Assembly: GCA_042408415.1 (NCBI GenBank)
Contig: JBHORE010000096.1
Span: forward strand, 7,457-71,456
Length of the DNA stretch: 64,000 nt
Direction of reading: 5' to 3'
DNA from: Thermobaculum sp042408415
GTDB lineage: Bacteria > Chloroflexota > Chloroflexia > Thermobaculales > Thermobaculaceae
Part shown: piece by piece, positions 50,578-59,208 of the stretch
Position numbering within the stretch: position 1 is the first letter of the stretch
Layout: the number at the start of each line of letters is the position of its first letter
Made by a program: the position numbers and the translations under genes
The notes under the pieces: model-generated
Told to the model about the DNA's origin: nothing
Databases searched by the model: none
Seen by the model: only the letters and a program-made list of their open reading frames with translations

Positions 50578-51489
50578 ATGGCCACCACTACAGTAGAGAC
50601 TAGGTCTAATCCGCTCTCCTGGCTTGCTAGTGTGATCAGCTGGATTGGTACCACTCTCAAGCTAATATCTAATAATAAGGTTGGTTTTGTGGGCTTTATA
50701 GGACTGGTGATTATCCTACTAATAACCTATATAGGTCCTATATTTGTGCCCATGGACATGTCAGCTAATGTGGGACAAATATATCAGCCCCCATCTCTCG
50801 AGCATCCTCTAGGAACAGATTCCGAAGGCAGGGATGTTCTTGTGCAGATCATCCATGGTGGTAGATCAATCATATCTGTTGGTTTCATGGCGGCTGTGAT
50901 ATCTACGTTTATAGCTTTAACCTTGGGTTCAATAAGCGCTTATTTTGGAGGGCTAGTGGATACCATCCTCACTTGGATAGCTGACGTCGTTTTGACAATA
51001 CCCAGTGTTATCTTCCTTGCTGTGTTAGCTGGAATATTTCAATTCAAGACTCAGGCTAGCATTGCACTTATAATAGGTGCTATTAGCTGGCCCAGCTTGA
51101 TGAGGGCAATTAGGTCACAGGTGCTGTCCTTAAAAGAAAGGGACTATGTAGAAGCTGCTAGATGTCTGGACTTGGGTACTACACACATCATATTTAGGGA
51201 AATAGCCCCCAACATGGCGGGCTATATAGCTATAAGCTTTACTCTCGCATTAACGTCAGCAATGTATGCCTCAGTAGGATTGATATTCTTGGGGCTTGTG
51301 CCTCTGGCAGGAATAAACTGGGGGGTTATGTTGAACCTTGCCTGGGTGCGAGGGGCGATATTTTTCAAGGATAGTCTTCTATACATACTCTCCCCCATCG
51401 TAGCCATATCCTTATTCCAGCTTAGCCTGGTGGCATTCTCCAGGTCTCTAGCTGAGATCTTTGACCCGAGACTAAGAGGAGGTTCCTAG
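50578..51489 (+). CDS. Dipeptide/oligosaccharide-type ABC permease (DppC-like)
   Basis: A 303-residue second permease. The N-terminal OppC_N helix begins NKVGFVGFIGLVIILLI. HPLGTDSEGRDVLVQIIHGGR is the classic OppC motif, and RSQVLSLKERDYVEAARCLDLG the ATPase-coupling loop. It starts three bases after the first permease and abuts the ATPase gene (GTG immediately after TAG). It pairs with the DppB-like subunit to make the channel. Confidence 0.92.
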   Translation: MATTTVETRSNPLSWLASVISWIGTTLKLISNNKVGFVGFIGLVIILLITYIGPIFVPMDMSANVGQIYQPPSLEHPLGTDSEGRDVLVQIIHGGRSIISVGFMAAVISTFIALTLGSISAYFGGLVDTILTWIADVVLTIPSVIFLAVLAGIFQFKTQASIALIIGAISWPSLMRAIRSQVLSLKERDYVEAARCLDLGTTHIIFREIAPNMAGYIAISFTLALTSAMYASVGLIFLGLVPLAGINWGVMLNLAWVRGAIFFKDSLLYILSPIVAISLFQLSLVAFSRSLAEIFDPRLRGGS

Positions 51490-52569
51490 GTGAAAGAGAA
51501 GACCTTATCCAGTGCGGAGATAAGGGGATCTGAAAGAACCGCACTATCTGTCGAAAACCTGGAGATAGGCTACAGAGCTAGCAGAGGTATTGTTCACGCT
51601 GTAAGGGGAGTTAGTTTCGATCTACTAGAGGGCGAAAGCTTAGCTCTAATAGGTGAGAGTGGTTCTGGGAAGACTACTATGGGATTGGCGCTGGTTCGAC
51701 TACTTCCAACTTCTGCTAAGGTCTTTAGCGGTAGAATCATTTTCAAAGATGATACTGGTAGACAGCTAGATGTACTCAAGCTTGAAAAGGAAGGTTTGCG
51801 ACGCTTTAGATGGGAACAATGTGCGATGGTCTTCCAGTCGGCATTGAATGCGCTCAATCCTGTTCTCAGGGTTAGAGATCATTTTCTGGATACGTATAAA
51901 TCTCACAATTCTGGTGGCCGGGTAGATGAGAAAAAGGTCATCGAAAGGGCTAAAGAAGTTCTAAGATTTGTTCAACTCGATCCAGATCGAGTACTTAACT
52001 CGTTCCCACACGAGCTCTCCGGTGGTATGCGCCAAAGAGTCATGATAGCTCTAGGTTTGTTGCTAAACCCTAAGATTATTATTCTAGATGAGCCTACAAC
52101 TGCCTTGGATGTTATTACCCAGAGGGCTATCATTGATGTTATACGTCGCCTGAAGCAGGAACATGAATTTGCAATGATATTTATATCGCACGATCTATCG
52201 CTAGCTGCTGAGCTAGCTGATCGGGTAGCGACTATGTACGCTGGACGTGTGATCGAGATTGGCAGTGTGGAGGACATATTCTATAAGCCTTGTCATCCCT
52301 ACACTGTAGGTCTACTCAAGGCAGTCCCGACACTCGAGGGCGGTAGGAAAGACCTCATATCCATTCCGGGTTCTCCCCCTGATCTTATAGATATGCCTAG
52401 TGGTTGTAAGTTTCATCCACGTTGTCCCTATGCCACTCAGCAATGTATGGAAGAGGAGCCCCCTCTAATAGACGTTGGTAATAATCACGGGACCGCTTGC
52501 TGGCATTGGCAGCGCGTCATGCAAGATTGGGAAGTAGGAAAGGATGCCTATGAGCGAGACAGCGATTGA
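51490..52569 (+). CDS. ABC transporter ATPase (DppD-like)
   Basis: A 359-residue ATPase: Walker A GESGSGKTT, signature LSGGMRQR, Walker B IIILDEPTTALD, switch ISHDLS. The C-terminal oligopeptide-transporter domain ends in CKFHPRCPYATQQC, a cysteine-rich motif. GTG 51490 directly follows the permease stop TAG, so translation is coupled. It overlaps the next ATPase gene by up to 26 bp. Confidence 0.92.
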   Translation: MKEKTLSSAEIRGSERTALSVENLEIGYRASRGIVHAVRGVSFDLLEGESLALIGESGSGKTTMGLALVRLLPTSAKVFSGRIIFKDDTGRQLDVLKLEKEGLRRFRWEQCAMVFQSALNALNPVLRVRDHFLDTYKSHNSGGRVDEKKVIERAKEVLRFVQLDPDRVLNSFPHELSGGMRQRVMIALGLLLNPKIIILDEPTTALDVITQRAIIDVIRRLKQEHEFAMIFISHDLSLAAELADRVATMYAGRVIEIGSVEDIFYKPCHPYTVGLLKAVPTLEGGRKDLISIPGSPPDLIDMPSGCKFHPRCPYATQQCMEEEPPLIDVGNNHGTACWHWQRVMQDWEVGKDAYERDSD

Positions 52570-53587
52570 GTTTGTACATGTGAGCAAAATTTTTGGCCAT
52601 GGCAAGAACCAAGTAAGGGCCGTGGATGATGTCTCATTTAAGATCGAGAAGGGTAAAACCTTGTGCCTTGTTGGCGAGAGTGGATCGGGTAAGTCTACTA
52701 CTGGCAAGATGGTAGCAGGTTTGCTCCCACCATCTGAGGGCAAGATACTCTACAGGGGCAAAGACGTCTCCACCTTAACTCATTCTGAGAGCAAGCAGTT
52801 TCGCCGAGCGGTCCAGATGATTCACCAAGATCCATATGCTTCTCTTAATCCTGTAAGGTCGATTGCACAAATTCTTGCTACTCCTCTTCAGCATCACCAT
52901 ATAGTTAGATCTAAGCCCGAATTATACAGAAAGATGGAAGAGTTGCTTGAGATCGTAGGGCTTACACCTCCACGTGATTTTCTGTTCAAGTATCCACATC
53001 AGCTCTCAGGAGGGCAGCGACAAAGAGTAGCGGTAGCACGAGCCCTGACTGTAAATCCAGAGCTTATAGTGGCGGATGAAGCCGTATCCATGGTGGACGT
53101 ATCTCTGCGTGTCAGTCTCCTCAATATGATGCTCAGGCTTCAAAACGAGCTGGGTGTTACGTTTCTTTTCATAACCCACGACTTAGCGGTTGCCAAGCAT
53201 TTTGCTTGGGAAGGTCAGCTCGCTGTGATGTATTTGGGTAGAATAGTCGAGTTGGGTGATACCCAAGACTTGATAGCCGACCCTATACATCCCTATACAA
53301 GAGCTCTTATAACCGCACTCCCCGAAGCTGATCCTGTGGTAACTCGGACCAAGAAGAGACTTATATTGCGTAGTCCAGACATACCTAGCCTCCTTAATCT
53401 ACCATCTGGATGCACTTTTCATCCTAGGTGTCCGCTATATGAAGAAGGTTTCTGTGAGATAGAAAGGCCGGCATCTGACGTGGTCAACATTAATGGACAT
53501 CTAGCTGCCTGTTTTGTCGAGGCTCGCAAGAGAGGGCAGGAGGACAGGATCCCGGAGTCCGTTCGCTCTGGGGGCGTGAAGGTGTAG
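52544..53587 (+). CDS. ABC transporter ATPase (DppF-like)
   Basis: A 347-residue ATPase: Walker A GESGSGKST, signature LSGGQRQR, Walker B LIVADEAVSMVD, C-terminal CTFHPRCPLYEEGFC. The VSMVD variant of the usual TSALD is common in thermophile oligosaccharide/peptide importers. Two starts are possible, ATG 52544 or 52550; the AAAGG site favours the second slightly. It overlaps the first ATPase gene and precedes a small membrane-protein gene by two bases. Confidence 0.91.
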   Translation: MPMSETAIEFVHVSKIFGHGKNQVRAVDDVSFKIEKGKTLCLVGESGSGKSTTGKMVAGLLPPSEGKILYRGKDVSTLTHSESKQFRRAVQMIHQDPYASLNPVRSIAQILATPLQHHHIVRSKPELYRKMEELLEIVGLTPPRDFLFKYPHQLSGGQRQRVAVARALTVNPELIVADEAVSMVDVSLRVSLLNMMLRLQNELGVTFLFITHDLAVAKHFAWEGQLAVMYLGRIVELGDTQDLIADPIHPYTRALITALPEADPVVTRTKKRLILRSPDIPSLLNLPSGCTFHPRCPLYEEGFCEIERPASDVVNINGHLAACFVEARKRGQEDRIPESVRSGGVKV

Positions 53588-53589
53588 CT

Positions 53590-53769
53590 ATGAACCCGCA
53601 GACAGGACAAGCAGCTTTCAGAATAGGCTGCTTTATAGTTCTATTATCTGCAGCGCTGTTGATATGGCTAAGACCTGGTACTGCTGAGTTCACTATAACA
53701 GTATTCATGCTGTTCATAGGGATTATTTTCTTGTTCATTGTAGCTTTAGTAGTTCGAAGATCTATCTAG
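53590..53769 (+). CDS. Small two-helix membrane protein in the ABC operon
   Basis: A 59-residue protein from ATG 53590, two bases after the ATPase stop, with GAAGGTG about five bases upstream. Residues ~12-27 (IGCFIVLLSAALLIWL) and ~36-56 (FTITVFMLFIGIIFLFIVALVV) are two membrane helices joined by RPGTAE; it ends RRSI. No family recognised. Its tight position between the ATPases and the binding protein suggests an accessory role for the transporter, which is inference. Confidence 0.68.
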   Translation: MNPQTGQAAFRIGCFIVLLSAALLIWLRPGTAEFTITVFMLFIGIIFLFIVALVVRRSI

Positions 53770-53885
53770 GCTATACCTTGGAAGGGGGTGATGAAAGGGA
53801 AAGGGGCACTGCGTAGGTTAGCCGGAAGGCAAGGTTGCTGGCTGGTCGTGTCATGCCAAATAGACTTTTTGGGAGGGAATACCTA

Positions 53886-55913
53886 ATGTCAAAGGATAGC
53901 AAGATTAATAGAAGGAAGTTTTTGAAGTTTTCAGCAATGGCAGCAGGTAGTGCGATACTTGTTGCTTGTGGTGGGGGTACACCTGGATCTACACCTACTA
54001 CAGGAGCTTCGCCAGCTCCAGGAGGATCTCCAACGCCAGCTGCTTCAGCTGGTGGGAGTCCTTCTCCAAGCCCGGCTGCCAGTCCAACTTCGGCTGCTAG
54101 CCCAGCTCCATCTCCAACTAGTGCGGCGACTTCACCTACTCCAGCTATGCAGCAAACACCTGCTGCGTCACCCACTTCAGCTGGACAGGCTGGAGGTAAT
54201 ATAACCGCTCAAATAGCTCCTATGGCACCTGAGATCAAGCCCTCTGGTCAACCGACTGGAGGTGAATTCCATGGTGCTTGGCCTTACCAGATGCCTCCTA
54301 CGGGACACTGGAATACCTTTGCCACGAATAACAATAGCTTTGGCATATATTGGGACATGCTTGAGATGCCATTAGGCTTTTATCTCTGGGACAAGAATCA
54401 ATATGTACCTCTGTTGGCAGTCAGCTGGGAGATAATACCACCTGATACCTTCCAGGTGAAGCTCCGCCAAGGTGTTAAGTGGAGTGATGGCTCACAATTT
54501 ACATCTAAGGATGTAGTAACTACCTTCACTTTGCTGCGCTTGCAGGATGCTGTGGTTTGGAACTACCTAGGGTCCATAGACGCACCTGACGATTACACTG
54601 TGGTGTTTAAGATGAAGGACCCATCGACCGTAGTACCTAGGTACATTTTGCGGGAACATATAAGGGCGAACTCCGTATATGGCGAATTTGCCCAGAAGGC
54701 TAAGGCCATGTTCGACAAGGGTGCAACTACAAGCTCAGCAGATATGAAGAAGCTACGCACTCAATTCGAGGGCTTCCGCCCCAAGGAGCTTGTGGTAACC
54801 GGCCCGTACAAGGTCCAGCCTGGAAGCATGACGGAATCTCAAGTTACGTTGGTCAAAGTGCCAGACGCATGGAATGCCAACATGGTTAACTTTGACAAGA
54901 TAGTTCTCTATAACGGTGAGACGCCCACGGTCACCCCGATCCTGCTTTCCAAGCAGATAGACTATGCTACCCACGGCTTCCCGCCAGCTACTGAGAAGGC
55001 TCTACAGCAGGCTGGCTTTCGTATCATAAGACCACCAGTGTACTCTGGCCCGGCATTGTTCTTCAACTACAAGAGGCTAAATGAGTTCTCTGACCCTAGG
55101 GTCCGCCAGGCCATAGCTATGGCTGTCAATATGGATCAGAACGCCACCGTGTCCCTAGGGGAGTCAGCAAAGCGTTGCAAGTACATGGCTGGTGTATCCG
55201 ATGCGATACTTGAGAAGTGGGTACCGCAGAGTGAGTTATCCAAGTTGAACTCTTATGCATATGATCCAGATAAGGCGGCTCAAGTACTCCAAAGTGCTGG
55301 ATTCAAGAAACAAGGAGACACATGGGTCACCCCTAATGGTAAACGTATGGAGTACGAGCTTGGTGTACCTGCAGAATACGCCGACTGGTCAGCAGCTGCT
55401 CAAAACCTAGCTGATCAGCTGACTAAGTTTGGGATTAAGACTACCGTAAGGCCTGTCACGTTTACTCAGTGGAGTACGCAGATGGATGCCGGTAGGTTCC
55501 AACTGGGCATTAATGCGTGGGGAGCTGGTAATCCTCATCCTCACTTCTCTTATGTTGCGGATCTTCTTACTCATAATGCTCCTCTCGCTTCTGGTGGAGG
55601 TATGAACTATCCTCTCAAGCAGAAGACACAGTCTGTAGGTGAGGTGGATCTGCAAAAGTTAACCATTCAAGCTGCTTCTGGGCTCAATATTGACAAACAG
55701 AAAGAGGTGATTACTACTCTAGCTAAGGCCTTCAACGAGCTCCTGCCGATAATCCCTCTATGGGAACGTTATGGTAATAACCCGGCTCTCGAAAACGTGA
55801 GAGTTGCGGGCTGGTTACCTGAGAACGATCCTATCTATGCTAACAGCCCATATAGTGATAACTTTGTGACTTACATGATCCTAAATGGCACGCTAAAGGG
55901 CGTTAGTAGATAG
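53886..55913 (+). CDS. Family 5 solute-binding lipoprotein
   Basis: A 675-residue binding protein. Twin arginines in NRRKFLKF (R9, R10) and a lipobox LVAC (C28) indicate Tat export and lipidation. A low-complexity Pro/Ser/Ala/Thr linker runs to about residue 105. The family-5 fold follows, with KLRQGVKWSDGSQFTSKDVVTTF and DPRVRQAIAMAVNMDQ. It delivers substrate (peptide or oligosaccharide) to the importer just upstream. ATG 53886 follows GGGAGGGAATACCTA; the frame extends to 53835 without a ribosome binding site. Confidence 0.9.
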   Translation: MSKDSKINRRKFLKFSAMAAGSAILVACGGGTPGSTPTTGASPAPGGSPTPAASAGGSPSPSPAASPTSAASPAPSPTSAATSPTPAMQQTPAASPTSAGQAGGNITAQIAPMAPEIKPSGQPTGGEFHGAWPYQMPPTGHWNTFATNNNSFGIYWDMLEMPLGFYLWDKNQYVPLLAVSWEIIPPDTFQVKLRQGVKWSDGSQFTSKDVVTTFTLLRLQDAVVWNYLGSIDAPDDYTVVFKMKDPSTVVPRYILREHIRANSVYGEFAQKAKAMFDKGATTSSADMKKLRTQFEGFRPKELVVTGPYKVQPGSMTESQVTLVKVPDAWNANMVNFDKIVLYNGETPTVTPILLSKQIDYATHGFPPATEKALQQAGFRIIRPPVYSGPALFFNYKRLNEFSDPRVRQAIAMAVNMDQNATVSLGESAKRCKYMAGVSDAILEKWVPQSELSKLNSYAYDPDKAAQVLQSAGFKKQGDTWVTPNGKRMEYELGVPAEYADWSAAAQNLADQLTKFGIKTTVRPVTFTQWSTQMDAGRFQLGINAWGAGNPHPHFSYVADLLTHNAPLASGGGMNYPLKQKTQSVGEVDLQKLTIQAASGLNIDKQKEVITTLAKAFNELLPIIPLWERYGNNPALENVRVAGWLPENDPIYANSPYSDNFVTYMILNGTLKGVSR

Positions 55914-55924
55914 GAAATACTTGA

Positions 55925-55959
55925 GCATGGGTAACATAGTACAGCTATGTTACCCATGC
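55925..55959. terminator. 14-bp hairpin after the binding-protein gene
   Basis: GCATGGGTAACATA (55925-55938) and TATGTTACCCATGC (55946-55959), exact, 7-nt loop. Its right arm abuts 55960, the position of the ancestral stop codon of the convergent LysE gene, which supports that reading. Confidence 0.7.
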
Positions 55960-56589
55960 CTACTTCGCCGTAACGACAGTAAGTAGCTGTTGTGCCAAGT
56001 AAATGGCGCTACCCCACATAACTATGGCTGACGCCTTGTTCAAGACACCCTACATTGCTGTGCTTTTCTTCATAATTCTGCCGGTTAATGCTAACAGAGC
56101 AAACCAGATCCAAGATACTGCTATAGTTGCAAGGGTAAAAGATAGCTTTTCTTTCCCAGAGTAAGTTAGCGAGCTTGTACCTATCACACCTACGGTGTCC
56201 ATTATTGCTCCGGGATTCAGGAGAGAAAAAGATAGTGCAAATACAACTTGCCTACGAACTGGCCAATTCGTCGATTCACCAGTATGTATAACGTGGTTGT
56301 GTGCCTGAGAGCTTTTCCAGTTAACCCATCCTGTGTAGATTAGGAATACTGTACCTATAGTAGTCACCGTTACCATTATCCAAAGCTTGTTCAATACCAA
56401 CAAAGACACGCCTAACACTGCGATAAGGATCAGAATTGTGTCGGATACCGAGGACGTAATAATAGCTGGGATAGCCTTAGCAAACCTTGGATGTGTAGCT
56501 CCCTGTGTGAGAACGAACATATTTTGTGGGCCGATGGCGATTATCAACCCAACGGCCAACAAAAAGCCGTGTAGGAAAGCTTTTAGCAT
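55960..56589 (-). pseudogene. LysE-family exporter broken by an in-frame amber codon
   Basis: The open frame 56050-56589 encodes 179 residues of a LysE-type amino-acid exporter (GLIIAIGPQNMFVLTQGA near the start; SLLNPGAIMDTVGVIG in the middle) and stops at TAG 56052-56050. The same frame continues for 29 more codons, GVLNKASAIVMWGSAIYLAQ and onward, to TAG at 55962-55960. This tail is the last membrane helix expected in the family, and the total of 209 matches usual length. The terminator hairpin abuts the second stop. Nonsense mutation, sequencing error or suppression are all possible. GGGAG precedes the ATG. Confidence 0.8.
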
Positions 56590-56643
56590 AACTCCCTCAA
56601 CTTTTTGATTTGTTTTGTCCTTCTTTGAGGCTTGTAATTGCTA

Positions 56644-56649
56644 TATAAT
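56644..56649 (+). promoter_or_regulatory. Candidate -10 box for the amino-acid ABC operon
   Basis: TATAAT in the gap between the divergent LysE and binding-protein genes. No good -35 at 16-18 bp upstream. Motif evidence only. Confidence 0.3.
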
Positions 56650-56721
56650 TCGCTCTGATTCTGTATATGAGTCTGCAATAATTATTACGAGTTTTCACGC
56701 TGGAGGTCACGATCGTAAACT

Positions 56722-57645
56722 ATGAAGAAGAGCAAACAGGCCATAAAAAAGTCTCTAATGTTTCCAATATTGATCTTAGGATTAACCTTTTTGATCGCCT
56801 GTGGAGGGCAGCAGGGAGGGGCTACCCCCACCTCTGGTAGCACCGGCACATCGTCTCCTTCTCCCTCTACTCAATCTCCATCGCCATCTCCTACTACAGC
56901 TGCATCTTCACCTGCACCTCAGCTAAAGCTGATAAATGATGGGTATCTAACTGTAGGAACGGATGCTAGCTATCCACCTATGGAGTCCGTTGATCCAAAG
57001 ACAGGACAAATAGTAGGCGCTGATGTGGATTTGGCCAATGCCCTTGCTAAGGCGATGGGGCTAAAGGGCGCCAAGATTGTAAATAATTCCTTTGATACGA
57101 TAATCGCGGCACTACAGAGAGGAAAATTCGACATCATAATGTCCAGTATGAACGACACTCTAGAGAGGAGGCAACAGGTTGATTTCGTAGATTATATGAC
57201 AGCCAGCATAGGAATCGTTGCTCCCAGCGACAGCAATATTAAAGCTGATAGCTATAAGGATCTCTGCGGCTATACAGTGTCTGTTCAAAGGGGAACTGTG
57301 GAGCTAGATGAACTCCAAAAGGTCAATGAGCAATGCCCCAAGAAGATGACTCTGAAGACCTTTACGCAGGATACCGATGCCTGGCAGGCACTTGTATCTG
57401 GGCACGTAGATGTATATACTTCGGATCTCCCCGTGACTGCCTTTCACATAAAAGAAAACCCATCTAAGTTCAAGCTGGCTGGTAAACCTTTCTCCGCTGG
57501 TCAGAATTATGGTATAGCGATTCCCAAAAATAGGCAGGATCTCAAGAATGCGCTGACTAAGGCGCTGCAACAAATAAGGGCAAGCGGGGAGTATGACCGA
57601 ATCCTCAAGAAATGGGGAGTAGAAGGAGCTGCTCTCAAAGAGTAA
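56722..57645 (+). CDS. Polar amino-acid ABC binding lipoprotein
   Basis: A 307-residue family-3 binding protein. Lipobox LIAC (C28) after a hydrophobic signal, then a Ser/Pro/Thr linker to residue ~70, then GYLTVGTDASYPPMESVD and VGADVDLANALAKAMG, the standard opening. ERRQQVDFVDYM and VSVQRGTVELDEL are ligand-pocket segments. It should bind a polar amino acid. An in-frame TAA just before ATG 56722 fixes the start, though GGAGG is some 15 bases away. Permease and ATPase follow. Confidence 0.9.
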   Translation: MKKSKQAIKKSLMFPILILGLTFLIACGGQQGGATPTSGSTGTSSPSPSTQSPSPSPTTAASSPAPQLKLINDGYLTVGTDASYPPMESVDPKTGQIVGADVDLANALAKAMGLKGAKIVNNSFDTIIAALQRGKFDIIMSSMNDTLERRQQVDFVDYMTASIGIVAPSDSNIKADSYKDLCGYTVSVQRGTVELDELQKVNEQCPKKMTLKTFTQDTDAWQALVSGHVDVYTSDLPVTAFHIKENPSKFKLAGKPFSAGQNYGIAIPKNRQDLKNALTKALQQIRASGEYDRILKKWGVEGAALKE

Positions 57646-57669
57646 ATTTATTGATCGGGATTTTGAGAG

Positions 57670-58410
57670 ATGAACTTTGATCCTGCAATATTTTGGGAGT
57701 ACTTATTTCACCCTTCTATAATTAGAGGGGCTGAGCTAACTATATTTCTCTCTGTAGTATCACAGTTTCTTGGCATATTGCTGGGATTGGTAGCGGCTTT
57801 GGGGAGAATATCTCATAGTCGTATACCTGTATTCAGGTGGATAAGCGGTTTCTACATATGGCTTTTCAGAGGCACACCTCTGCTTGTACAGATAATATTC
57901 GTCTATTTTGCCATTCCGCAACTTACTAATCAGAAAGTAGTGATACCGGAGGTGCCATCGGCAATAATAGCCCTCAGCCTGAACGAGGGCGCGTACATGG
58001 CCGAGATTATACGTGCAGGCATTCTTTCTGTTGAGGGCGGTCAGATGGAGGCCGCCCTCTCCTTAGGCATGACTAGGTGGCTAGCGATGAGAAGGATAAT
58101 TCTTCCTCAGGCCATAAGGATAATTATTCCTCCTACAGGTAATGAGTTTATCTCAATGCTCAAAAATACCTCGCTGGTGGCCGTTATAAGCGCTCGTGAG
58201 CTGCTCTTTGCTACCCAGGAGATCTATAGTGCTACATTCAGATACTTCGAGCTGCTCACAATAGCTTCTCTGTGGTATCTTGCTATGACTACCATAGCCT
58301 CTTACTTGCAAGGCAAACTAGAGAGAAGGTTTGAAAGGGGATTTGTGCGTGAGCCTCAAGCAGCAGGTCTCTTTGGAAGGATGATGGCAGGAGCTCTGAG
58401 AAGAGGATGA
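57670..58410 (+). CDS. Polar amino-acid ABC permease
   Basis: A 246-residue HisM/GlnP-type permease. LWLFRGTPLLVQIIFVYF is the family motif in the second part, and EAALSLGMTRWLAMRRIILPQAIRIIIPP the coupling loop. Five hydrophobic segments are seen. It probably works as a homodimer, since only one permease is present. It overlaps the ATPase gene by ATGA and follows the binding protein by 24 bases. Confidence 0.93.
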   Translation: MNFDPAIFWEYLFHPSIIRGAELTIFLSVVSQFLGILLGLVAALGRISHSRIPVFRWISGFYIWLFRGTPLLVQIIFVYFAIPQLTNQKVVIPEVPSAIIALSLNEGAYMAEIIRAGILSVEGGQMEAALSLGMTRWLAMRRIILPQAIRIIIPPTGNEFISMLKNTSLVAVISARELLFATQEIYSATFRYFELLTIASLWYLAMTTIASYLQGKLERRFERGFVREPQAAGLFGRMMAGALRRG

Positions 58411-59177
58411 ATGCTCAGAATGCTATGGTCTATGTAGAAGATGTTCATAAGAGTTTTGGGCACATAGAGGTGCTTCGGGGAATAACCCTGGAGGTCCAAA
58501 AAGGTCAGACTATAGTTATAATTGGTCCTAGCGGATCTGGGAAGAGCACCCTGCTGAGATGTATAAACCATCTTGAAAAAGTAGACTCAGGGCGCATATA
58601 TCTAGAAGGTCACCTTGTAGGGTATAAAGAGGTTAACGGTAGACTTATAGAATTATCCCCCAAAGCTGTAGCTCGGCAGCGTGCCGAAATAGGCATGGTG
58701 TTCCAACGTTTCAACCTTTTCTCACATATGACTGCTTTGGAGAACATCATAGAGGCTCCTATTCACGTTCGCGGTATTCCCAAGAAACAGGCTATAGAAG
58801 AGGGTTTGAGTCTACTATCTAAGGTGGGGCTTGCTGATAAGGCTAATAGTTATCCCAGCCAACTTTCTGGAGGACAGCAACAGAGGGTAGCTATAGCTAG
58901 GGCCCTAGCTATGCATCCTAAGGTTATGCTGTTTGATGAGCCCACTTCAGCTCTTGATCCCGAATTGGTGGGAGAGGTTCTTATGGTTATGGAAAACCTT
59001 GCTTATGAAGGTATGACCATGATCGTCGTGACTCACGAGATGGGATTTGCCCGTGAGGTTGCTGATGAAGTCGTATTTATGGATCACGGTGTTATTTTGG
59101 AGCAGGGCAAGCCCGAGGACATATTCAGCAATCCTCAACATGACCGCACACGTACTTTTCTACGTGCTATACTCTAA
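58407..59177 (+). CDS. Polar amino-acid ABC ATPase (GlnQ-like)
   Basis: A 256-residue ATPase: Walker A GPSGSGKST, Q-loop VFQRFNLFSHMTALENI, signature LSGGQQQR, Walker B VMLFDEPTSALDPE, switch VTHEMGFAREVAD. This is the GlnQ/HisP pattern. It energises the permease above; the start overlaps that gene's stop by four bases. Confidence 0.94.
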   Translation: MNAQNAMVYVEDVHKSFGHIEVLRGITLEVQKGQTIVIIGPSGSGKSTLLRCINHLEKVDSGRIYLEGHLVGYKEVNGRLIELSPKAVARQRAEIGMVFQRFNLFSHMTALENIIEAPIHVRGIPKKQAIEEGLSLLSKVGLADKANSYPSQLSGGQQQRVAIARALAMHPKVMLFDEPTSALDPELVGEVLMVMENLAYEGMTMIVVTHEMGFAREVADEVVFMDHGVILEQGKPEDIFSNPQHDRTRTFLRAIL

Positions 59178-59208
59178 GCTTTCTGGCTAAGTTCTAACTT
59201 GACAAATG

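Noticed and set aside
56050..56052. Pyrrolysine at the LysE TAG
   Set aside because: Pyl has no known role in this family and other genes here stop at TAG freely, so a nonsense mutation or error is likelier.
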